A DNA stretch of 61,789 nucleotides from JAZKBN01 sp040388605 (GTDB lineage Bacteria; Bacteroidota; Bacteroidia; Cytophagales; Flexibacteraceae), in NCBI GenBank assembly GCA_040388605.1, contig JAZKBN010000057.1, positions 1 through 61,789 of the forward strand, given 5' to 3'. The position numbers and the translations under genes were made by a program. The notes below the pieces were generated by a model. The model was not told the origin of the DNA, ran no database searches, and saw only the letters and a list, made by a program, of their open reading frames with translations. This document shows positions 1 through 8,336 of this stretch, piece by piece (positions within the stretch are counted from its first letter, which is position 1; each line of letters opens with the position of its first letter).

Positions 1-55
1 TTGTTGCCTACCACGAGCGATTTACCGGGAGATATGGTGAGCGTACCGTTAACAG
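1..55. repeat. Terminal overlap, left copy (circle junction)
   Basis: Bases 1-55 are identical to 61735-61789. An exact 55-base overlap is the typical word-size overlap of an assembler contig that closes on itself. The giant C reading frame passes through this overlap without interruption. The non-redundant circle is therefore about 61,734 bp. The alternative, a repeat shared by two different giant genes, is less likely because Rep, iterons and ParA are also present. Confidence 0.85.
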
Positions 56-3000
56 CTACATCGCCGCCAAGGCTTGTAACAGAAGCGCCAACCAAAGTAC
101 CCACACCCGAGGCCGGGCCCGTAGTTGTACCTGTCATGGTAAGCGTTGTACCGGCTACCGAAGCAACCGTAAATGATTGCCCTAAAACGTTCACTCCACC
201 CGATAAGGTGGTGGCTGCCGCAATACTGGCTACGGTTACCACATCGCCTGCTATAAATGAACCGGCAGTTACACCGGTTATAGTAAAGGTGCCGGAACCT
301 ATAGTAATTGAAGTAAAGGCCACACCGCTTACAGCCAGGTTCCTGTAATTAGGGCTGGCAAAAACGGTTTGGCTGGTTTTAGGGTTATTATAAGTAACCG
401 TACTGCCCAAACCAGCTGTGGTGGTAAATGTACCTACCGAGTTGTTGGCGCCCTTTAAAATTAAAGAATGCGCAAGGCCTACAGAGTCTCCTTCAACAGT
501 ACCGGATGAAGCTGCCAAATCGCCATATAGAGTAAGTGTTTTAGCACCTACGCCGCCAAGCCTCAGGGTACCGCCTGAATTTACGGTTGTGGTTCCGCTG
601 ACAGAATAAGTGGCCGATGCAATACGGCCAAAACTTAATACAGAGTTAGCGCCTACAGTCAGATCACCGGCTACATTGAATGTGCTTACCGCTGCTGATG
701 TGGGAATTAATTGTTTAACCCCTGTTCCTGAAAGTACCACGTTACGGTAGTTAGGGCTTGAAAAAATGAATTGGTTTGCACCAGTACGTGAATAGGTAAC
801 CGTACTAGTTGTTGAGCTCAGCAGGCTTCCTAAAGAAACCCAGGTACCGGCAACACCGGAACTGTTTAATCCCTTTAGTTCCAGGTTGTGCGCATAACCC
901 AGGCCACTGTTGCCTTGGCTCATATCAATGGTGCCAGTGCTCGTGAGCAGGCTGCCGTTTACGATTAAAGTATTAGGCCCGGTATTACCTGTAAAATCCA
1001 ATACGGAGGTTGTTAAGGTCAGGTTACCGAGAACTGTATAGCTTTTATTCTGCCCGTTTAATGTTTTCCTACTGTTACCTGTAATTGTAAGGTTAGGGTA
1101 ATAGTCTGATTCATATATAGTATGTGCGGCCGCTGTGTTAAATGCCACAGTAGCACTGGGAGTACCTATAAACGGCTTCGGGTTAGCTGATGTGGCAGGA
1201 TAAGCCACTGAAAGCGTTTGCAAGGTGAAACCCGTTAAACTTGTTGTTGCCCCGTTAATATTCAGCGTATGCGCTTTTACGGTGCGAAGATCAAAATTTG
1301 TGTTGCCGGCAATTGTACCGGTGAAAGTGGCTGTAACGTTTTCTATAGCATTCAACCCAAAGTCTACGGTAGGATCAGGACCAACACCACCGGTAAATGT
1401 GGTTGCCCCCGTAACTGAAAATGTAGTACAGGCGCTTGCTGTGGAGCCTGTCCAGTTTACCGTTTCAGTGGGTGTAAGTGCAAAAATTGCTGTTGCAATA
1501 TCTAAAGTCCCCAGAACCGCGAAATTTTTATAGGCACCCGCATAAACTGTAACAACAGAAGGAGCAGCAGTAGAACACGGTAATAAAATCTTGTTCCCGG
1601 GCCCGTAAAGCTTAAGATTGTAATATCGTGCATTTGCAGTAGCCCCTTGTACAAGTGCTACCTCCTGATCTCCTCTGCCATCGTAAAACACTGTGCCGGA
1701 GGCGGTATTTGTCGTCAGGGTAAGCAGGCGATTATAAGCACCTTTCAGGCGAAGCTCGGTTCCTGTAAGGGCAGTACCCATGTTAATTATGCCCGTTGCA
1801 GCAGTAAGAGTAGCCGAAGTTGCATTCAGGCTTCCCCATAGGGAAACTCTTTGGTTGGCTAAACCGTAAGCAATAGTACCGTTTGTACCAAGCAACCATG
1901 TTGTGCCTTTAACAATAAGGGCAGTATCTGAGGTTGTAATTGCAGCTGTGCCTAAACCCAGTGAAGCTCCGGAAGCTACAACCAGGTCTGTTTGTACAAG
2001 GAGCGACTTACATACCGTGCCTAAACTGCATACACCGGCCTGTACACTACAAGTGCCTGCAATGGTCAAAGACGCGACAGGTATTGTTTTTGTGTTCGAT
2101 CCGCTTATTGTCAGGTTATTGTATGTGCCGGCGAATATGGTTTGGGCAGCTGCGGCTGAATAATTAACGGTAGAGCCTGTACCCGGGGTAAAAGTACCTG
2201 AGTTGTTTACCGAAAGCGGAACTGTTGTACTGTTTATAGTAAGCGTATTCGCAATAGCGCCGGTACCTGCCATATCAAACGTAGTACCCGACATTATGAC
2301 CAAATTGCCTACAGTTATATTTCTGATCGTAGCTGTAGAACCATAAGTTAATGTTCCTGCACTTACGCTGCATGTTCCTGCTACAACAATAGGGGTAGCA
2401 TTAAAGGTTTTTGTGCCTGCAGCACCTACGGTTAAATTTCCGTAATTGGCCGATGGTATCGCATTTATATCCTGGGTGCTGCCTGCATAATTTACTGTTG
2501 ATGTTGCATTAATGGTTTTTGCGCCAGTGAATACAGGAAAAGCAGATGTGCCTGTAAGAGTCAGCGTAGTAGAGGCTGCTAAAGTAAGAGTTCCCGTTCC
2601 GGTGAGGGAAACACCGGATGATAAAATACCTGTTGTTACCGAAAGGTTGCCAAGGCTTACATCAGCCCCCAACGTAGCCGTATTGGCAGCCGTCATTCCG
2701 ATGTCCATACTCCAGCCCGCCGTATTGCCTGAGTTAAATGTATTAGAGGCTCCTAAAATACCTACAGTACGAGTAGCACCTATAAAGGTTATCTTCCCGG
2801 TACCAGTTGTAACTATCATACCGGCCACATTCGGGGTGGCATCCGTACAGGTTACATCATTAGCTACAGGGCTTGGTGCTGAGGCGGTGTAGCACCTTAT
2901 TACCCCGTTAACATATAAGGTAATGCCGGTATTTACTGTAACTGTAGAACCTTGGTTAATATTTAAATTATTAACAGTACAGTTTGCCGCAACCACCAAA

Positions 3001-3266
3001 TTGGCCCCGGGCTGCACAAACAAATCTTTAGCAGATGTAAGGTTAACAGCCATTGAAGTTCCTGTTGCTGTAGCCCAGGAATTAGCTGCAGCTCCCCTTA
3101 CCTGAAAGTTAGTAAATACAGCAGTGGAAGTAATAGTTGCTGTACCGGTAACTGTACGATAATCATTTTGATCGCCACCACTCCCCGTCTGCGCCCACGC
3201 CCGGTTCCCGGACATAAGCAGTATAAAGGTCAGCAGAATGCTTAGTAGTCTGTACAGATTTTTCAT
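1..3266 (-). CDS. Giant T9SS-exported repeat protein C, N-terminal part (gene crosses the circle junction)
   Basis: This is the first ~1088 codons of a gene that continues at the right edge of the window and stops at 47820; the whole gene is ~5726 aa. The ATG at 3266-3264 opens MKNLYRLLSILLTFILLMSG, a signal peptide with a basic n-region, hydrophobic core and likely cleavage after AWA. Residues ~25-120 resemble the N-terminus of giant B (shared pattern CTVNN(L/V)NI, then LYVNG(V/I)IR). Residues ~120-980 are tandem 60-90 residue units rich in Gly/Thr/Ser/Asn, with phrases such as NYxNLTISGTxTKT, which I read as beta-solenoid, haemagglutinin-like repeats. One inserted ~80-residue module of a different type lies at 85-330. 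The frame across the junction is exact: 3266 and 61748 (equivalent to 14) are in phase, and I read no stop in the stretches I translated. Function is inferred: a surface-exposed adhesin or fibre. Confidence 0.85.
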   Translation of the reverse strand, partial: MKNLYRLLSILLTFILLMSGNRAWAQTGSGGDQNDYRTVTGTATITSTAVFTNFQVRGAAANSWATATGTSMAVNLTSAKDLFVQPGANLVVAANCTVNNLNINQGSTVTVNTGITLYVNGVIRCYTASAPSPVANDVTCTDATPNVAGMIVTTGTGKITFIGATRTVGILGASNTFNSGNTAGWSMDIGMTAANTATLGADVSLGNLSVTTGILSSGVSLTGTGTLTLAASTTLTLTGTSAFPVFTGAKTINATSTVNYAGSTQDINAIPSANYGNLTVGAAGTKTFNATPIVVAGTCSVSAGTLTYGSTATIRNITVGNLVIMSGTTFDMAGTGAIANTLTINSTTVPLSVNNSGTFTPGTGSTVNYSAAAAQTIFAGTYNNLTISGSNTKTIPVASLTIAGTCSVQAGVCSLGTVCKSLLVQTDLVVASGASLGLGTAAITTSDTALIVKGTTWLLGTNGTIAYGLANQRVSLWGSLNATSATLTAATGIINMGTALTGTELRLKGAYNRLLTLTTNTASGTVFYDGRGDQEVALVQGATANARYYNLKLYGPGNKILLPCSTAAPSVVTVYAGAYKNFAVLGTLDIATAIFALTPTETVNWTGSTASACTTFSVTGATTFTGGVGPDPTVDFGLNAIENVTATFTGTIAGNTNFDLRTVKAHTLNINGATTSLTGFTLQTLSVAYPATSANPKPFIGTPSATVAFNTAAAHTIYESDYYPNLTITGNSRKTLNGQNKSYTVLGNLTLTTSVLDFTGNTGPNTLIVNGSLLTSTGTIDMSQGNSGLGYAHNLELKGLNSSGVAGTWVSLGSLLSSTTSTVTYSRTGANQFIFSSPNYRNVVLSGTGVKQLIPTSAAVSTFNVAGDLTVGANSVLSFGRIASATYSVSGTTTVNSGGTLRLGGVGAKTLTLYGDLAASSGTVEGDSVGLAHSLILKGANNSVGTFTTTAGLGSTVTYNNPKTSQTVFASPNYRNLAVSGVAFTSITIGSGTFTITGVTAGSFIAGDVVTVASIAAATTLSGGVNVLGQSFTVASVAGTTLTMTGTTTGPASGVGTLVGASVTSLGGDVAVNGTLTISPGKSLVVGN
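85..330 (-). repeat. Inserted ~80-residue module in giant C (copy 1)
   Basis: The protein reads FTITGVTAGSFIAGDVVTV, then a segment with VLGQSFTVASVAGTTLTMTG. The pattern (F.ITGV..G.F..GD.VTI, then GQ.FTV.S..G...TL.GT.TG) recurs in giant C at 60715-61220, 53505-53755 and 50600-51790. It interrupts a solenoid repeat: the preceding NLAVSG and the following DVAVNGTLTIS would normally belong to one unit. It resembles the small beta modules annotated as FCCH-like in phage and surface proteins, but that assignment is inference. Confidence 0.6.
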
Positions 3267-3758
3267 AATGGCAGCGGTATGTTAATTGTGTTATTAGCTA
3301 AGGACCGAAATACGGTTTAAGGACTGGTTAATTGGGCATTACCGGTACCCGGCAATGAGTGGTTTTTCTGAACACGCGTAACCCCGGTATATATATACCA
3401 AAGTATCGACAAAGGAAACCTTTACCAATCTGCTCAGAGAAAGGTAAGTAGCGGCAATGTCATTAAAAAGGCGGGTTGTAATCTTGGGTCAATAATATGG
3501 CGTAGCCGTTGTGTTGACAGAATCAGTATACAATTTCAGTGTAAAGAGCGCGGAATACGATCCACATCAGCCTTTCAGCTTCGCGGGCCGCTTCCGGGAG
3601 GTAAAGTTAATGAATTTCCTCCGGTTTTTGCAATGTACATGCGGGCTGCGGTAAGTGCTGTACCTGTCTATTCCGGATACATAAATACATCTTTTACCGG
3701 CCGGGCGCGCAGCAGCGGCAGCCGGACCAGACCCTTTTTTTTTTGAAATCTGATTTTA

Positions 3759-3806
3759 AAAAAAGCTTAAAATCAGCCTTAAAGCTGATTTTTTTAAGCT
3801 TTTTTT
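3759..3806. terminator. AT-rich hairpin between rep and giant C
   Basis: The left arm AAAAAAGCTTAAAATCAGC (3759-3777) and the right arm, GCTGATTTT with three extra T then AAGCTTTTTT (3784-3806), are reverse complements around a six-base loop. On the minus strand the stem is followed by a T-rich run, so it could end the rep transcript before giant C. It could equally be part of the DNA unwinding region of the origin, next to the iterons. Confidence 0.5.
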
Positions 3807-3811
3807 CTTTT

Positions 3812-3854
3812 TAAGATATCTATTAGGAGTCTTATAGACTCTAATAATATCTTA
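3812..3854. repeat. Inverted repeat in the origin region
   Basis: The arms TAAGATAT(C)TATTAG(G)AGTC and GACTCTAATAATATCTTA are reverse complementary except for two single-base bulges, with TTATA between them. It is AT-rich and lies 56 bp from the first iteron. Possible roles are origin melting, binding of a host factor, or a terminator half. Confidence 0.5.
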
Positions 3855-3909
3855 CAATCAGCTTTTTGCCTGTAACTAATTTACTGTCAATTGTTTATAA
3901 AAAGTGTTT

Positions 3910-4129
3910 TGCAAAGTATTACGGCGATCCCTGCAAAGTATTACGGCGATCCCTGCAAAGTATTACGGTACTTTCTGCAAAGTATTACGGCACTTTCTGC
4001 AAAGTATTACGGTAAATTTTTCTGCAAAGTATTACGGTAAATCCTGCAAAGTATTACGGTAAATGCCCTGCAAAGTATTACGGTAATATTCTGCAAAGTA
4101 TTACGGTAATGTTCTGCAAAGTATTACGG
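3910..4129. repeat. Iteron array, ten direct copies (replication origin)
   Basis: Ten perfect copies of TGCAAAGTATTACGG start at 3910, 3932, 3954, 3976, 3998, 4023, 4045, 4069, 4092 and 4115. The first five are exactly 22 bp apart; the others are 22-25 bp apart. The base after the core is C or T and is often followed by AA. About 22 bp is two helical turns, so most copies present the same face to a bound protein. This is the classic layout of a theta-replicating, iteron-controlled plasmid origin, in which the Rep protein binds each copy. The array lies just downstream of the rep stop codon (4197), with the AT-rich flank on its other side. Confidence 0.9.
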
Positions 4130-4196
4130 TAACAGGCCTATGGCCCGGTTAGGAAAAATCAAGTAAAAAAACGGGATATTAATAGTTTTTATGCTG

Positions 4197-5252
4197 TTAA
4201 TATTCCAGATTAAGTACAAAAACCAGCTTATCCTGGCCTTGGGCACCGGTAACTTCTTTCACATCAAGCACCAGCCCCATGCGTGCCACGGTTTCAAGCG
4301 CTTTCTGTATGCTGTCGTTAAGCAGCTTTTGCCTTGATTCCTTTACATATTTATCAAGCCCCAGCAGGAAGGGCAGCTTATCGCGGTTCACTTCCGTAAT
4401 GGCGTTATCCTTGCGCTTGTTAGAGCTTATTGCCCGCAGCAGGTGGTCTCTGAGGTTGTTTATGCTTTGGGTTACTTTCCGGTTTCCGCCTGCAGCAATG
4501 GCTGTTCTTTGGTTAATGTTATTGGGGTATTCAATGAACTTGGTATCTATCTGGTCAATAAAGAGCGGGTTCATAATTACCACAATTTCACCCTTTTTTT
4601 CCTTCAGCTCCCTGTCTCCTTTATCAATTTTAGCTGCCTCCTCGCTGGTGAGATCGTAATAGCGCACTATGCGCAGCAGGGGCATGTATTCTTCAATACG
4701 CTGTTCACGCTGCTCGCTTTTACCGCGTGCGCTGCGCTGTACATATTTGCGTTTGTATACTATAAGGAAGCGGCGTTGTTCCAGCTTTGTAATGGTATCT
4801 TTAATATAGAGGGCTTCGGCGCCGCTGTAATCGGTTTTACCGGTGTATTCCTTATAGAGCTCGGCAGGGGTAAAGCGCAAAGCCGGGAAATCGGTGCTTT
4901 CGCCGCCATACATATCGCGGTGTGCGGGCATGTTACCGGCGCTTATAAGCTTTCCTTTTTTGTCTTTGGTGCTTTTATACCAAAGCATTTTCTGGATGGC
5001 CATCATAAGGCGGTCTTCGGCAGGGCTTACTTTAATGCCATATACCAGCACTTCGTCTTTTACCTTGCTTTTGGTTTGGGGGCTCAGGGTATCCAGCAGC
5101 CCGGCCATGCCGTAGGGGTGCATAAGCTTCTGGTCTACTGAGTGGCCCGATACCAGGAACTTGCCTACGATAGGTACATCGGGCAGGCCGGCAATAGGCG
5201 GTATTATGAGCGATCCGTCTTTTTCCTCTTCTTTTTCTTTCTTCTTTCTCAT
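4197..5252 (-). CDS. Plasmid replication initiator (Rep, probable Rep_3-like winged-helix type)
   Basis: The product is 351 aa and is predicted to bind the adjacent iterons and start replication. It has a very basic/acidic N-terminus (RKKKEKEEEKD), then a stretch with VYGIKVSPAEDRLMMAIQKM, which fits the first helix of the initiator winged-helix fold, then FTPAELYKEYTG followed by a helix and RRFLIVYKRKYVQ (winged-helix like). The second half (DHLLRAISSNKRKDNAITEVNRDKL onward) would be the second domain. The start is fixed by an ATGA overlap with the upstream gene (stop TGA 5251-5249, ATG 5252-5250), so the two genes are translationally coupled. Family membership is judged from motif shape and from context (ten iterons 68 bp past the stop); no search was run. 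The relatedness to Rep_3 is less certain than the role. Confidence 0.75.
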   Translation of the reverse strand: MRKKKEKEEEKDGSLIIPPIAGLPDVPIVGKFLVSGHSVDQKLMHPYGMAGLLDTLSPQTKSKVKDEVLVYGIKVSPAEDRLMMAIQKMLWYKSTKDKKGKLISAGNMPAHRDMYGGESTDFPALRFTPAELYKEYTGKTDYSGAEALYIKDTITKLEQRRFLIVYKRKYVQRSARGKSEQREQRIEEYMPLLRIVRYYDLTSEEAAKIDKGDRELKEKKGEIVVIMNPLFIDQIDTKFIEYPNNINQRTAIAAGGNRKVTQSINNLRDHLLRAISSNKRKDNAITEVNRDKLPFLLGLDKYVKESRQKLLNDSIQKALETVARMGLVLDVKEVTGAQGQDKLVFVLNLEY

Positions 5253-6112
5253 ATCAGGTATCTGGTTTTGAAAGCGTCGTATTTTTCCTTGTCTATGGCC
5301 AGGGTAATATAATCAGGGTATGTCATTTCCGGATCCCGGGGCAGAAAATCTTGGCTTGTATTCCCGGTAAACTGTGCGCTGAAGCGCGTAAATACACTGC
5401 GATCTTCCTGCATATCAGCTTCAATCTCGGTGAGCTTATGCAGGTATATATTTATATTGGCTTCTTCAAAGGCCAGGTAATCTTTAACAGCCTGTATATA
5501 TGTACGCACGCTCACCATACCATCTTTAGCTCTTTCCCTGTATATATGTATGAGCCTGCGTAAGCTTAATTCATCTTTAAGCGAATCGGTTTCGCCTGAG
5601 GCGCTTAATAATTCATGCGGGAGGCTTTGGGTATCAATATCAAGTTTCAGGCTGTTATCTGCCTGTAATTTGTATGATGCAAACACAAGTTGCTCAAGGC
5701 CGGCGGTTTGTAATGCCTGCCTGCGCGCTTCGGCGTCCGGTATGGCGGCTGCCACCTGGTTTAAAACCTGTTCCATTACCTGGCATGTGTGCAGCAGGTT
5801 AAAATAGCCGGTTAAAGTGGCGGTGTTTTCCTGGTAAAGTATGCGCAGCTGGTTCAGGTAGGGCAATACATTTCTTATACATTTATCAACCTCCTTTATG
5901 CGGTTGTATACCCGTATTTCATGCGCTGTGCTGAAACTGCCGACAAGCGTATTGTACTCATTAGCTGAGAGCGAAGCTTTTTCGCCCATGCTTATATTGG
6001 CAATGTGGTTTGCAAGGAGCAGCGCCCTCTTTTTAGCAGATGTTCTTACCGGGAAATGTTGTATTTCTGATGCCCCTGACACCGACATCTTCTTCACACG
6101 AGGCTCTGTCAT
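5249..6112 (-). CDS. Unknown helical protein coupled to rep
   Basis: The product is 287 aa of unrecognised family. It has no signal peptide and no membrane segment. From about residue 60 it is almost wholly alpha-helical and rich in Leu/Glu/Gln/Arg (for example RIKEVDKCIRNVLPYLNQLR, then HTCQVMEQVLNQVAAAIPDAE), with coiled-coil character in the C-terminal half (YLAFEEANINIYLHKLTEIE). Its stop overlaps the rep start by four bases, so it is made in step with Rep. That points to a role in replication control, copy number or initiator loading, but this is inference from position only. The long spacer upstream (6113-6335) contains no further gene on this strand, so this is the first gene of the rep operon. 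Confidence 0.75.
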   Translation of the reverse strand: MTEPRVKKMSVSGASEIQHFPVRTSAKKRALLLANHIANISMGEKASLSANEYNTLVGSFSTAHEIRVYNRIKEVDKCIRNVLPYLNQLRILYQENTATLTGYFNLLHTCQVMEQVLNQVAAAIPDAEARRQALQTAGLEQLVFASYKLQADNSLKLDIDTQSLPHELLSASGETDSLKDELSLRRLIHIYRERAKDGMVSVRTYIQAVKDYLAFEEANINIYLHKLTEIEADMQEDRSVFTRFSAQFTGNTSQDFLPRDPEMTYPDYITLAIDKEKYDAFKTRYLI

Positions 6113-6317
6113 AAAAAATGATTTTGTATTATTGGTCGGCTTAACGTTTGTCGGTTTTGCTGCCCGGCTCCCCCCGTATACTGCCCCGCGGGCAACACAA
6201 AGGCAAGTTAGCTAAACTGTCCCGATTTATATTTATAAAAAAGCCGGTTTTGCGTAGTTGCAATATATTTTAGAATGTGCGTAATTTCTGTCAGAACCGG
6301 TTGCTTAGCCTGTTTTA

Positions 6318-6325
6318 TATTTTTG
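6318..6325 (+). promoter_or_regulatory. Candidate Bacteroidota -7 promoter element
   Basis: TATTTTTG matches the TAnnTTTG -7 consensus of Bacteroidota sigma factors. It lies 31 bp upstream of the preferred ATG (6357) of the lamin-tail gene, leaving a short leader of about 25 bases. The -33 element is weak (TTG at 6301 is closer than usual). The match also argues for the second ATG over the first (6336), which would leave almost no leader. Confidence 0.4.
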
Positions 6326-6356
6326 GTAAATCGTTATGCAGAAACCATATAAGGGC

Positions 6357-7334
6357 ATGCTTATACATCGGCAATCGGCTTTTTATTATGTAAAGGCAGC
6401 GTGTAAAAAGGTGTTACTATTAACATTGGCGGGTATTTTGCAGGTTCCCTGTCTTTTTTTATTCGCCGAAAATGCAAGTGCCCAGCCAGATTCAGCGGCC
6501 ATTATTATCAACGAGGTCATGTCGAACCCTAAGGCGTCCCGGGCTGTTTATGTTGAAATTTATAACAGGTCAGCACTGCAATATGTAGATATACGTGGCT
6601 GGCACCTCGCTCGCTTAATCAACGGCAGTCCCGCTGCCATATCTGCCTTTCCGCTTCTCCCCACACGAATTCCCCCCGGCGACTACTGCATTATATCTGC
6701 CGATACTGCCGCCCTGCTGAAGCAGTTTCCAAGTCTTGATGCAGATAAAGTGATCAGAGTTGCTTCTATGCCTGCTTTCGGGGCGAGGAACGGCAGTGTG
6801 CTGTTGCTTAATAAAGACAGTGTTGTAGCAGATGAGCTTCACTATACCGAAGACATGCTGTCTGCTGAAGCCCGTATATCGGCCGGTATTTCCTTAGAGC
6901 GTGTTAAACCTTTCGGCAGTTCTTCTGATTCTTTAAACTGGCGTTCAGCTTCGGCCTCAGAAGGCTATTGCAGCCCCGGTGCGCCAAACAGGCCCGATAC
7001 CTCAGGTGCTTCGCCTAACCCCGATATGCCGCCTGATGTACTCGTTTTTACCCCTGATGGTGATAACCTGCACGACAGGGCCATGGTGTCCCGCTCGCTG
7101 AACGGGCAATCGGCTTCCCGTATCAGGGCCGTTGTTTTTGATTACCAGGGCAGGTTTATTACTGATTTAAGCGTAACTCAAAGCACTGCGCAGTACTTTA
7201 CCATAGAATGGGACGGCCATAAAGCTTCGGGCGGCTTAGCAAACGAAGGACCTTACATCTTATATGTTGTACAACCTGTTGCTAATGGCGAAGTAACTGA
7301 AAAAGTAGATATGGCTTTGGTATTAGGCTATTGA
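6357..7334 (+). CDS. Secreted lamin-tail domain protein with FlgD/CHU_C-like C-terminal domain
   Basis: The product is 325 aa from the ATG at 6357; an in-frame ATG at 6336 would add seven residues. The N-terminus has basic residues, a hydrophobic run (VLLLTLAGILQVPCLFLF) and ASA|QP, a good signal peptidase I site near residue 42. Residues ~48-160 fit a lamin-tail domain (IIINEVMSNPKASRAVYVEI, then WHLAR, PPGDYCIIS), an immunoglobulin-like fold common in secreted Bacteroidota proteins. Residues ~230-325 (VFTPDGDNLHDRAMVSRS, then VVFDYQGRFITDL, WDGHKASGG, GPYILYVV) fit the FlgD-Ig / gliding-motility CHU_C-like fold, some versions of which act as alternative T9SS sorting domains. The protein is therefore probably exported to the outer membrane or cell surface. 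It is convergent with the PorV-like gene. Ligand unknown. Confidence 0.75.
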   Translation: MLIHRQSAFYYVKAACKKVLLLTLAGILQVPCLFLFAENASAQPDSAAIIINEVMSNPKASRAVYVEIYNRSALQYVDIRGWHLARLINGSPAAISAFPLLPTRIPPGDYCIISADTAALLKQFPSLDADKVIRVASMPAFGARNGSVLLLNKDSVVADELHYTEDMLSAEARISAGISLERVKPFGSSSDSLNWRSASASEGYCSPGAPNRPDTSGASPNPDMPPDVLVFTPDGDNLHDRAMVSRSLNGQSASRIRAVVFDYQGRFITDLSVTQSTAQYFTIEWDGHKASGGLANEGPYILYVVQPVANGEVTEKVDMALVLGY

Positions 7335-7401
7335 TTACATGCTTGTCGCTGAAATCATTATAATAGTTATAACGAATATAACAGTAATAATTGATATATC
7401 G

Positions 7402-7427
7402 GTTATAACTGTTTAAACAGTTATAAC
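7402..7427. repeat. Perfect 26-bp palindrome of the partition-motif type
   Basis: GTTATAACTGTTT followed by its exact reverse complement. It contains the same AACTGTT / AACAGTTATAAC units found upstream of parA and of the RHH gene, and overlaps the stop codon of the PorV-like gene (7421-7423). It may be a centromere-type binding site or a terminator between convergent genes; the motif sharing favours protein binding. Related, more degenerate copies lie at 7359-7400. Confidence 0.65.
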
Positions 7428-8305
7428 GGTTTTGTATTGCCCCAAAGCTTAAGGTCTTTCAGGTTACACTTCAGGGCAAGCGATGAGGAGATGCCCAGTT
7501 CAGGATGTATGTTCAGGCCACAGTCTACACAGAGATAGGTACTGAATACACCTATGCCGCAGCTGTATGCGCTTGTTGTGGGCTCTGTACCCAGCCTGAC
7601 TGCCAGGGCTTCTATTATCCTGTACTCTAATCCGGCTCTGAATAAAGCGGGATAGCGGGGCACAAATGCAGCTTCACCGGTTAATATAAGCTCGTTACTT
7701 TTAAAGGGTATAAAGGCAATTCCCGTGCGCAGGGTTTGCGGAACTACGGTGCTGTATCTTTCGGTACCTATTGAGGAAGCGGTTATGTTATACGCATGTG
7801 CAGCCAGCAGCAGCTTTTTCATAATAAGCACAGTACCGCCGGCCTCTGCCAATACGGTATTTTTAGAGCTCATACCTTCAGTATAGTTCTGCACGTAATT
7901 AAGGGCCAGGCCCATGTTAATGTGATTTATTTTTCGGGCAATTCCTGCTGTAACCCTTGTCTCGCTATAGAGCGGGCTGCCGAACTTAACCACACCTGCC
8001 CCGAAGGAATAATTTTTATTAGGCAGACGGCCTGTAATGGCCATAGCCACGTTCCCGGCATGTGCAGTTCCGAATTTGCCTGTCCCTGAAACGGCAGCTT
8101 CAGTTCTTAGGCTGTCAGGGTTTAAAGCGCCAATGTTATTTAATATGGCCCAGCTGTCGCTAAGGCAAACCGATGTATTACCCATTCCTGCAGAACGGGC
8201 GCCTTGTACTGTATTTTCATTACCTTGCCCGAAAGCATACCCGGCAGTGACCATGAGCCAAATCCATATCAGCAGAACATGAAAGCGCTTCGGGTATTTC
8301 AGCAT
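7421..8305 (-). CDS. PorV/PorQ-family outer membrane beta-barrel protein
   Basis: The product is 294 aa. The signal peptide is FHVLLIWIWLMVTAGYAFGQ with cleavage near residue 27. The mature N-terminus has QGARSAGMGNTSVCLSDSWA followed by ILNNIGALN, the hallmark opening of the PorV/PorQ (UPF0164, FadL-like) barrels of Bacteroidota. The rest alternates short amphipathic strands (FGAGVVKFGS, MGLALNYVQNY, LILTGEAAFV, FRAGLEYRI, AVRLGTEP), as expected for a small barrel. PorV carries T9SS cargo to the sortase at the cell surface, and PorQ anchors PorZ. Which of these applies, if either, cannot be told from sequence alone; at 294 aa it is shorter than typical PorV. The gene follows the RHH partition gene by only 31 bp on the same strand and may share its transcript. 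Its presence beside three T9SS cargos is suggestive. Confidence 0.75.
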   Translation of the reverse strand: MLKYPKRFHVLLIWIWLMVTAGYAFGQGNENTVQGARSAGMGNTSVCLSDSWAILNNIGALNPDSLRTEAAVSGTGKFGTAHAGNVAMAITGRLPNKNYSFGAGVVKFGSPLYSETRVTAGIARKINHINMGLALNYVQNYTEGMSSKNTVLAEAGGTVLIMKKLLLAAHAYNITASSIGTERYSTVVPQTLRTGIAFIPFKSNELILTGEAAFVPRYPALFRAGLEYRIIEALAVRLGTEPTTSAYSCGIGVFSTYLCVDCGLNIHPELGISSSLALKCNLKDLKLWGNTKPL

Positions 8306-8336
8306 CTGGTTTTAGGTGCCCGGGGTTTCAGGTATA

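Larger units (their letters stand above)
3267..3909. other. Non-coding leader of giant C and AT-rich origin flank
   Basis: I see no credible gene here. The stretch separates the start of giant C (minus strand) from the iteron array. It holds a 21-bp imperfect palindrome at 3337-3357 (CATTACCGG / CCGGCAATG arms), an AT-rich segment from about 3735 to 3909, and two hairpins within it. The giant C promoter must lie here on the minus strand; I found no exact TAnnTTTG match. CGATACTTTGG (plus-strand complement near 3400) is one base short of it. Confidence 0.6.

Noticed and set aside
3910..4129. The repeat array as a CRISPR.
   Set aside because: Cores are 15 bp with spacers of only 7-10 bp that are similar to each other, no cas genes are present, and rep is adjacent. 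It is an iteron array.
4443..5141. A 232-codon plus-strand frame inside rep.
   Set aside because: It is antisense to a well-supported initiator gene with a coupled start, has no recognisable domain, and has a composition typical of a shadow frame.
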